Assembly: GCA_010024215.1 (NCBI GenBank)
Contig: RGHK01000005.1
Location: 1 to 18,739 of the forward strand
Direction: 5' to 3'
Origin: Pseudomonadota bacterium
GTDB lineage: Bacteria > Pseudomonadota > Gammaproteobacteria > Magnimaribacterales > D2472
Length of the DNA: 18,739 nucleotides
Positions within the stretch are counted from its first letter, which is position 1, and each line of letters opens with the position of its first letter. The notes under the pieces are model-generated. The model saw nothing but the letters and a program-made list of their open reading frames with translations. It had not been told where the DNA came from and did not search any database. This document shows, piece by piece, positions 13,768 through 18,739 of the stretch. The position numbers and the translations under genes were made by a program.

Positions 13768-15072
13768 TTAATCTGCGTAATCTAAACCTTTTGCAGCTTG
13801 CACTTCACGCTTATTAGGATTAACAGATTCTCTAAACGGAACTTCTACAATCTTAGCATCCACTGAGACTCCTGCTGTAATGGAGTATTCATCAGGAAGC
13901 TTAACTTTATAATTGGTTCCAACCTCCGAGCTATCCCAGGGTACCCATGCCAGAGCAATATTGGTTTCAAGCTCTGGAGACCACCAAGGAGATGTGACAT
14001 ACCCCACTTCATTATCTTCTGTATCTGTGACTATCCAAAAATCGGGAGCATAATCTGTAATTTCCTTTCCTCCCAGAGTCATACCAACCATTTTCATTTT
14101 AAATGGAGCATTACCCTCGTCAATGATAGCTCTTTGTCTTTCGAGCTCTTCTTTACCAATATAATCAGATTTTTTGTTACGAGGCACTTGATAACTCAAA
14201 TTCACTTGGAAGGGAGAAGTCTCATGATCTAAGTCTTGTCCCCAAGATAAAATACCAGCGGCAATTCTTCTATGATGTGCTGGTGCTATAACCATCAAAC
14301 CAAATTCCTCACCAGCTTCCAGGACAGCATTCCACATTTTTTCAGCGTTTTCATGAGCATCTCTAACATAGATTTCATAGCCTTTTTCTCCAGTAAAGCC
14401 AGTCTGACTTATTACACAATCAGCACCGCCAACTTTAGTTTCCATTAAGCCATAATATGGAATCTCTCTTAACTCTTCTCCAGCTAGCTTGGCCATTAGA
14501 TCCTCTGATAAAGGGCCTTGGATTTGTACAGGGCAAACATCAATTTCATCAATTTCTACATCATATTTCTTGCCGACATTTACGCCTTGCAACCAAAGCA
14601 AAAGATCACTATCTGAAATAGAGAACCAAAATTCATCCTCAGACAATCTCAATAAAACTGGATCATTAAGTATTCCACCTTTTTCATTGCATAAAATTGC
14701 ATATTTGCCATGCATTGGTTCAATCTTTGTAGCATCACGGGTGATAACATAATCTGTGAATGCTTCGGCATCTGGACCTTTAACTCTTATCTGTCTCTCA
14801 ACAGCAACATTCCACATTGTTACTCGATTAACCAATGCATCATACTCAACCATTGCACCACCATCTTCAGGTTTCACATAACCCCTAGGATGATAAATTC
14901 TGTTATAAACCGTTGCTCTCCAACAACCGGCTTCGTGCGATAAATGCCAAAAAGGTGATTTTCTTACTCTAGTAGAAATTAATAATTCAGTGGGCGTTCT
15001 GCCACTTTGTCTTAAGTTAATTGGAACGATTCTATCGCTTTGATCCACATTCGGATGGTTTGGATTAGTCAT
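13768..15072 (-). CDS. DmdA/GcvT-family tetrahydrofolate-dependent methyltransferase
   Basis: A 434-residue aminomethyltransferase-fold protein (GcvT N-terminal domain plus C-terminal barrel). It resembles DMSP demethylase more than glycine-cleavage T protein: GGILNDPVLLRL, ISDSDLLLWLQGV and VQIQGPLSEDLMAKL match the DmdA-type pattern (LNDP, D-x-DLLxW). It has an extra N-terminal stretch of about 30-40 residues and an extended C-terminus, making it longer than the well-studied SAR11 DmdA (about 370). It should move a methyl group from DMSP or a methylamine/betaine-type donor to tetrahydrofolate in the cytoplasm. Which donor is not decidable here. No glycine-cleavage gcvH or gcvP neighbours are present. 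It is monocistronic, with promoter, strong Shine-Dalgarno and terminator, suggesting high expression. Confidence 0.85.
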   Translation of the reverse strand: MTNPNHPNVDQSDRIVPINLRQSGRTPTELLISTRVRKSPFWHLSHEAGCWRATVYNRIYHPRGYVKPEDGGAMVEYDALVNRVTMWNVAVERQIRVKGPDAEAFTDYVITRDATKIEPMHGKYAILCNEKGGILNDPVLLRLSEDEFWFSISDSDLLLWLQGVNVGKKYDVEIDEIDVCPVQIQGPLSEDLMAKLAGEELREIPYYGLMETKVGGADCVISQTGFTGEKGYEIYVRDAHENAEKMWNAVLEAGEEFGLMVIAPAHHRRIAAGILSWGQDLDHETSPFQVNLSYQVPRNKKSDYIGKEELERQRAIIDEGNAPFKMKMVGMTLGGKEITDYAPDFWIVTDTEDNEVGYVTSPWWSPELETNIALAWVPWDSSEVGTNYKVKLPDEYSITAGVSVDAKIVEVPFRESVNPNKREVQAAKGLDYAD

Positions 15073-15078
15073 AATTTA

Positions 15079-15134
15079 CCTCCCCTGTAATTTGTGACTT
15101 TTTCTAATGTAAACGACATTATTTATTTTGTAAA
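15079..15134 (-). promoter_or_regulatory. Promoter, operator-like repeat and strong Shine-Dalgarno of the DmdA/GcvT-like gene
   Basis: On the minus strand a -35 box TTTACA (complement of 15129-15134) and a -10-like TACATT (15106-15111) are spaced by 17 bases. The inverted repeat AATGT-AAACG-ACATT (15106-15120) covers the -10 box, a common place for a repressor site. A very strong Shine-Dalgarno (AGGGGAGG, complement of 15079-15086) precedes the ATG at 15072. Promoter and operator roles are inferred from pattern. Confidence 0.55.
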
Positions 15135-15227
15135 TGATAGATTTTCAATATTACTTTTTATAGGAATGTTCATTAAATATTGAATAAGATTTGTCAAAAA
15201 TCAACACATTATTTAGTATGAGTAATT

Positions 15228-15698
15228 ATGGAAATAAAAAGAATATACATCATAATTTTTTCATTGCTTATAACTTTAAATTTAGCAGCTTTAGATCAAA
15301 ATGATGTCAAAAATACTATGTTGTTGGTTCACAAGACTCCAACATGTGGTTGTTGCAAAGAATGGGTAAAACATGCAAAGGAAAGCGGATTTAAGACATA
15401 TACTCAAGACCATCAAAGTCTTGAGGAAATAAAAAATAAATACAACATTAACCCAGAATATAGATCATGTCATACCACTGTCTCTTCAGATGGTTATGTG
15501 TTTGAAGGCCACATACCAGGTAAATTTATAACGCAGTTCCTTTCAGAGAGTCATCCTAATGCCATAGGCCTATCTGTTCCTGGAATGCCACTAGGCTCAC
15601 CTGGAATGGAGGTTGGCAATCGTTTTATGCCATATAAAATCTTAATTTTATTTAAAGATGGCACTAGTGAAATATATGCAGAAGTTAATGAAAAATAA
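15228..15698 (+). CDS. DUF411 periplasmic metal-binding protein
   Basis: A 156-residue exported protein with a signal peptide (MEIKR, hydrophobic core to about 20, cleavage probably near ALA at 20-22). The mature domain has the DUF411 pattern: TPTCGCCKEW (C40, C42, C43), a central SCHTT (C81, H82), GHIPG with H95, and VPGMPLGSPGMEVG. These cysteines, histidines and methionines suggest binding of a soft metal such as copper; DUF411 genes often occur near copper-resistance genes, but none is seen here. It is divergent from the DmdA/GcvT-like gene and convergent with the DsbA-like gene, whose stop directly abuts its own. Function beyond metal binding is unknown. Confidence 0.88.
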   Translation: MEIKRIYIIIFSLLITLNLAALDQNDVKNTMLLVHKTPTCGCCKEWVKHAKESGFKTYTQDHQSLEEIKNKYNINPEYRSCHTTVSSDGYVFEGHIPGKFITQFLSESHPNAIGLSVPGMPLGSPGMEVGNRFMPYKILILFKDGTSEIYAEVNEK

Positions 15699-17054
15699 TT
15701 ATCCTGATATTCTCTTATAGATCTCTTCTTTTATTAACCACATTCTGTCTTGGCCCCAAACATAAAAAGGATTTTCACCATTTAAATCAGTTATTTTAAA
15801 ACTTGGGACACCCCAACACTTTCCTGCATACATGTCTTTTAAATTATTATCTAAAACTTTTTTCCAATCATTACTTCCTAACTCTTTAGCAATCAAATCC
15901 CATTTAAGTCCTAATTTTTCAACAGCAGATTTCAAATAATCATCATCCCCAATATTTTTACCTTCATAGAAAGATGCATGTAATAGCTCATGTATATATT
16001 CAAATCCTTTACCAGCATCATCAATGATAGGAAATATAGAATAAGCTTTTCTTGCAGGGCTTCCTATTGGAGAGTAGATGGCACCCATTGGATTACCTTT
16101 TTTTATTCCTTCTCTGGCTGCATCAGAAATAATATATTTAGCTTTGAATGTAGGGATTGTCATTTTTCTCATCAGCATTGGGAGAACAGGTCTTGTTATT
16201 AAATTAATTGGATAATTATTATTTAATTCTTGAACTCCCTTTGCGCTCACAAAAGTATAAGGGCTATTTAATGATGGATAATAATAAAGATTTATTCTTT
16301 CTTCAGATTCGAGTTTTTCGGGTGCTTTTAAATGTGGTGAACAAATAGACTCATCTACAGAACCTTTTCGTAAACCTAATTCATCCAACCTATCTTCAAG
16401 GTGATGAATGCGATCAACCCCCCAGTAAAGTTCTTTTTCATAATAAAAAGCAGATCCATAATAATATTCTTTCTCATTTCTTATTTTATTGCCCAATGCT
16501 AATTTTTCTTTGACCTGAACGAGACCAGCTGAAAGTTCGCTAGAAACTTCTTTAAGATATTTTTTATCATTTTTCCAAAGAGCTTTGCTGACATTTCTAG
16601 CTATAGAGATAAAGTCCTCCTCCTTGGCAGCAGTTAAAATTGAATTAGCTAAATCAACTAGATTTTTTTCTGGGTAATTATTTGATGAGAATTCAACGCC
16701 ATAATAATTTGCAATACGGTTTACATCTCTTAAACAATAATCATCATATAAAGTTGGCTCATGAATTGTTTCTGAATTTTCTTCACCAACAAGAACAGGC
16801 TTTAGGACAACATCAAACGCTGAAGTAATTTTATCGACATACTCAATTGTTAAAGCTGAATAAGGATCATCAACTTTATGAAAATAAACAACTGTATGCA
16901 GTCTATTTGCTTCTTTTCTTTCGCTCTCTGCTTTTGCTCTAACCTCTTTAACAAGATCATAGCTTGCATAGGTATTCATGAATTTATTTCTCACTTTTGC
17001 AGAGATTGTGCGACGAGACATAAAATTTCTAAAAGCTTTTAAAATCATACTCAT
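15699..17054 (-). CDS. Tandem DsbA/HCCA-isomerase-like thioredoxin-fold protein
   Basis: A 451-residue protein with two copies of the DsbA-type fold used by 2-hydroxychromene-2-carboxylate isomerase and kappa-class GST. The N-terminal helical region (1-50) precedes copy 1 (about 53-235), starting VVYFHKVDDPYS and ending with YWGVDRIHHLEDRL. Copy 2 (about 254-451) starts LYYYPSLNSPYTFVS and ends with CWGVPSFKI and YVWGQDRMWLI, the typical HCCA-isomerase C-terminal motif. Neither copy has the DsbA CxxC at the strand-helix junction; the SPY serine in copy 2 would be the glutathione-contacting residue and is replaced by DPY in copy 1. It probably binds glutathione and acts as isomerase or transferase. 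It lies downstream of the OYE gene on the same strand across about 100 bases. Confidence 0.83.
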   Translation of the reverse strand: MSMILKAFRNFMSRRTISAKVRNKFMNTYASYDLVKEVRAKAESERKEANRLHTVVYFHKVDDPYSALTIEYVDKITSAFDVVLKPVLVGEENSETIHEPTLYDDYCLRDVNRIANYYGVEFSSNNYPEKNLVDLANSILTAAKEEDFISIARNVSKALWKNDKKYLKEVSSELSAGLVQVKEKLALGNKIRNEKEYYYGSAFYYEKELYWGVDRIHHLEDRLDELGLRKGSVDESICSPHLKAPEKLESEERINLYYYPSLNSPYTFVSAKGVQELNNNYPINLITRPVLPMLMRKMTIPTFKAKYIISDAAREGIKKGNPMGAIYSPIGSPARKAYSIFPIIDDAGKGFEYIHELLHASFYEGKNIGDDDYLKSAVEKLGLKWDLIAKELGSNDWKKVLDNNLKDMYAGKCWGVPSFKITDLNGENPFYVWGQDRMWLIKEEIYKRISG

Positions 17055-17102
17055 AAATTTCTTTAAGATTACTTAAAAAAGAATGCCACAAGTAAAAACT
17101 TT

Positions 17103-17117
17103 AACAAAATATTTGTT
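17103..17117. repeat. Inverted repeat upstream of the tandem DsbA-like gene
   Basis: AACAAA-ATA-TTTGTT is a perfect 6-bp inverted repeat about 50 bases upstream of the ATG at 17054 and 38 bases after the OYE stop. It may be an operator for a separate promoter of the DsbA-like gene. AT-rich composition makes chance possible. Confidence 0.3.
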
Positions 17118-17154
17118 CTATAGATTTATTAACAACCCATGTGCAAATAAAAAA

Positions 17155-18459
17155 TTAGTTATTGTCCAAGTAATCTTTAATTGCTAACTTATCTGCTTTC
17201 ATATCAGCTCTAAAAGCATTAAATAGCTTCTGCTCATGGTTCGGCATTAGTCCTTTAGCCATATTTTTAATTTGCTGATAAAACCATGCCATTGCACCAA
17301 AGGCATTAATAACTTTTATTATAGTAAATGGACTTGATGGAGAAAGAATGGATGGTCCTAGTGAAAGAGTCTTCTCAAAACTTGGTAATGTTTCTATCTC
17401 TCCAGCTATCATTTTTTTAATGCAATAAGGGTCTGCGCATAGAGGTCTTCCAATGCCTACCATTTGGCAAACATTACTTTGTAAGGCATCCTCTATACCC
17501 TCTTTGGTTCTAAAACCTCCTGTAACCATTAAGGGTAAAGAAACGGCCTTTCTCATATCTTTTGCATATTCAAGAAAATAAGCCTCTCTTGCTATTGTGC
17601 TTTCTTTTCTTTCTTCACTTCTTTTTGGATTAATAGTTAAGTCATCTACGCCTATAAGCTTAGGTTGTTCATATGTTCCACCTGAGATTTCTATAATATC
17701 CACACCTGCATCTTCTAGCATTTGAGCTACTTGAATACTTTCATCAGCAGTCAATCCACCCTTTTGGAAATCTGCAGAATTTAATTTCACTGAAATAGGA
17801 AAGTCTTCACCAACTTCTTTTCTGCATTTATTAATAATTTCTATATGAATCCTAGCTCTATTTTCAAGACTGCCGCCCCAGGCATCAGTTCTATTATTTA
17901 TATCTGGTGATAAAAACTCTGATAAAAGATAGCCATGAGCTGAATGAAATTGAACGCCGGTAAAGCCTGTGTCTCTTGCAATTTTTGCAGTAAAAACATA
18001 TCTATCTATTACATCTAGAATATCTTCCTCCGTCATTGGAATTGGAGTGCCATAATTCTTACCAGGTATTTTTAATCCAATATTTGAGGGAGCAAGAGGT
18101 GATGAATTAATTTCACCGGGTGTTTGTCTGCCAGCATGCGAAATTTGCATCCATAACTGCGTATTATCTTTTGTTCCTGCTGCTGACCATGCTTTAAGAG
18201 CATCATATTGCTCTTTATAGTTATTCTTATCAATTACCACATTCGCAGGACCTTCAAGGTTTCTGCGGTCAACCTGAACATTTCCAGTAAGCAAAATACC
18301 TATATTGCCTTCTGCCCATCTTTCATAAAGATTTATGTGACCTTGATGAGCTAAATTATTACCTTTAGCAATTCGTTCAGTCATAGCCGCTTTGCAAACG
18401 CGGTTTTTAACAACCTGACCACATGGCAATGTAAAAGATTTATTGATTAAATTAGTCAT
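17155..18459 (-). CDS. Old Yellow Enzyme family NADH:flavin oxidoreductase
   Basis: A 434-residue FMN-dependent ene-reductase-type protein with a TIM barrel. Visible family motifs are QISHAGR at 105-111, FHSAHGYLLSEFLSP at 171-185 with the substrate-binding pair H172 and H175, NNRTDAWGG, and the late phosphate-binding GIGRPLCADP. The C-terminus (about 370-434) extends past the barrel, as in the single-domain NADH:flavin oxidoreductases; the iron-sulfur and FAD domains of 2,4-dienoyl-CoA reductase are absent. It likely reduces activated double bonds with NAD(P)H; the substrate is unknown. It starts 18 bases after the stop of the glycosyltransferase fragment, so it once formed or still forms an operon with it. 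Confidence 0.92.
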   Translation of the reverse strand: MTNLINKSFTLPCGQVVKNRVCKAAMTERIAKGNNLAHQGHINLYERWAEGNIGILLTGNVQVDRRNLEGPANVVIDKNNYKEQYDALKAWSAAGTKDNTQLWMQISHAGRQTPGEINSSPLAPSNIGLKIPGKNYGTPIPMTEEDILDVIDRYVFTAKIARDTGFTGVQFHSAHGYLLSEFLSPDINNRTDAWGGSLENRARIHIEIINKCRKEVGEDFPISVKLNSADFQKGGLTADESIQVAQMLEDAGVDIIEISGGTYEQPKLIGVDDLTINPKRSEERKESTIAREAYFLEYAKDMRKAVSLPLMVTGGFRTKEGIEDALQSNVCQMVGIGRPLCADPYCIKKMIAGEIETLPSFEKTLSLGPSILSPSSPFTIIKVINAFGAMAWFYQQIKNMAKGLMPNHEQKLFNAFRADMKADKLAIKDYLDNN

Positions 18460-18477
18460 TTATTTATCTTAAATGAC

Positions 18478-18739
18478 TTATGCAGCAATGTCTTTTTTAT
18501 TTCTTTCAGGAGTCAAGGCCTCCAAAAACTGATTAGTTACTTTTTTCCATGAGTGCTTTTTAGCAAAACTAACACAAGAATTAGAATTAACCTTGATTGC
18601 TTTTTGTATTGCATATTCAAGATCATCAGATAAATATCCATTCAAATTATTTTGAATAATATCTATTGGACCTGTCACAGGATATGCAGTAAGAGAGACT
18701 GAGTATGGTTATTGTTTAAATATTAGAACCAAACCTAAG
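18478..18739 (-). pseudogene. Broken C-terminal part of a GT4 glycosyltransferase
   Basis: The frame ending at 18478 encodes TAYPVTGPIDIIQNNLNGYL, SDDLEYAIQKAI and finally FAKKHSWKKVTNQFLEAL. This is the C-terminal end of a GT4 (glycosyltransferase group 1) protein of the AYPVTGPxDVI subgroup, which builds glycolipids or mannosides. Upstream in the same frame LGLVLIFKQ resembles the preceding FGLVLLEA strand, but a TAA at about 18704-18706 interrupts it. The acidic E-A-x-A-x-G motif expected in between is not recognisable. A GTG at 18678 could start a 66-residue remnant, but it would lack the catalytic residues. It is either a decayed gene or a sequence/assembly error; the window edge prevents seeing the N-terminal domain. 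Confidence 0.6.

Noticed and set aside
13768..15072. Glycine-cleavage T protein (gcvT)
   Set aside because: No gcvH/gcvP neighbours, and the LNDP and D-x-DLLxW patterns fit the DmdA-like branch better.

Overview
The window is AT-rich and densely packed. Most genes read on the minus strand and gaps are generally under 200 bases. The gene set (HflX, several oxidoreductases, a DmdA/GcvT-type methyltransferase, a betaine-homocysteine methyltransferase, a GH3/GPH sugar module) and the low GC suggest a streamlined marine proteobacterium. A SAR86-like gammaproteobacterium fits best, but this is inference from style, not from a phylogenetic marker.

Layout. Positions 1-1380: hflX (minus) followed closely by the truncated start of another minus-strand gene. 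1381-1759: a spacer of about 380 bases with two candidate tiny plus-strand ORFs, one very basic and lacking an ATG, one a single-pass membrane peptide. 1760-2350: an unknown secreted protein. 2431-3489: a BHMT-type homocysteine methyltransferase, whose leader (about 3541-3608) carries a strong candidate SAM-II/SAM-V riboswitch. 3657-5656: a DUF2061 membrane protein and an exported YtcJ-like amidohydrolase. 5751-11506: a carbohydrate module of a cytoplasmic PA14-containing GH3 glycosidase (plus), converging on a minus-strand operon of a GPH sugar symporter and a fused Gfo/Idh/MocA-aldo/keto reductase. 11590-13669: an alpha/beta hydrolase, an LhgO-type FAD oxidoreductase and a possible micro-lipoprotein. 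13768-15072: the DmdA/GcvT-family methyltransferase with a clear promoter, operator-like repeat, strong Shine-Dalgarno and intrinsic terminator. 15228-18739: a DUF411 protein, a tandem DsbA/HCCA-isomerase-like protein, an Old Yellow Enzyme homologue and a broken C-terminal piece of a GT4 glycosyltransferase.

Two functional themes stand out. One is one-carbon/methylated-compound metabolism: BHMT would pass methyl groups from betaine-like donors to homocysteine, and the DmdA-like enzyme would pass methyl groups from DMSP-like or methylamine donors to tetrahydrofolate. These two genes have the strongest Shine-Dalgarno sites noticed in the window, and BHMT is probably under SAM control. The other is uptake of a short beta-glycoside by the GPH symporter, intracellular cleavage by the GH3 enzyme and redox processing of the released sugar by the fused dehydrogenase/reductase.

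No tRNA, rRNA, CRISPR array, insertion sequence or phage gene was recognised.
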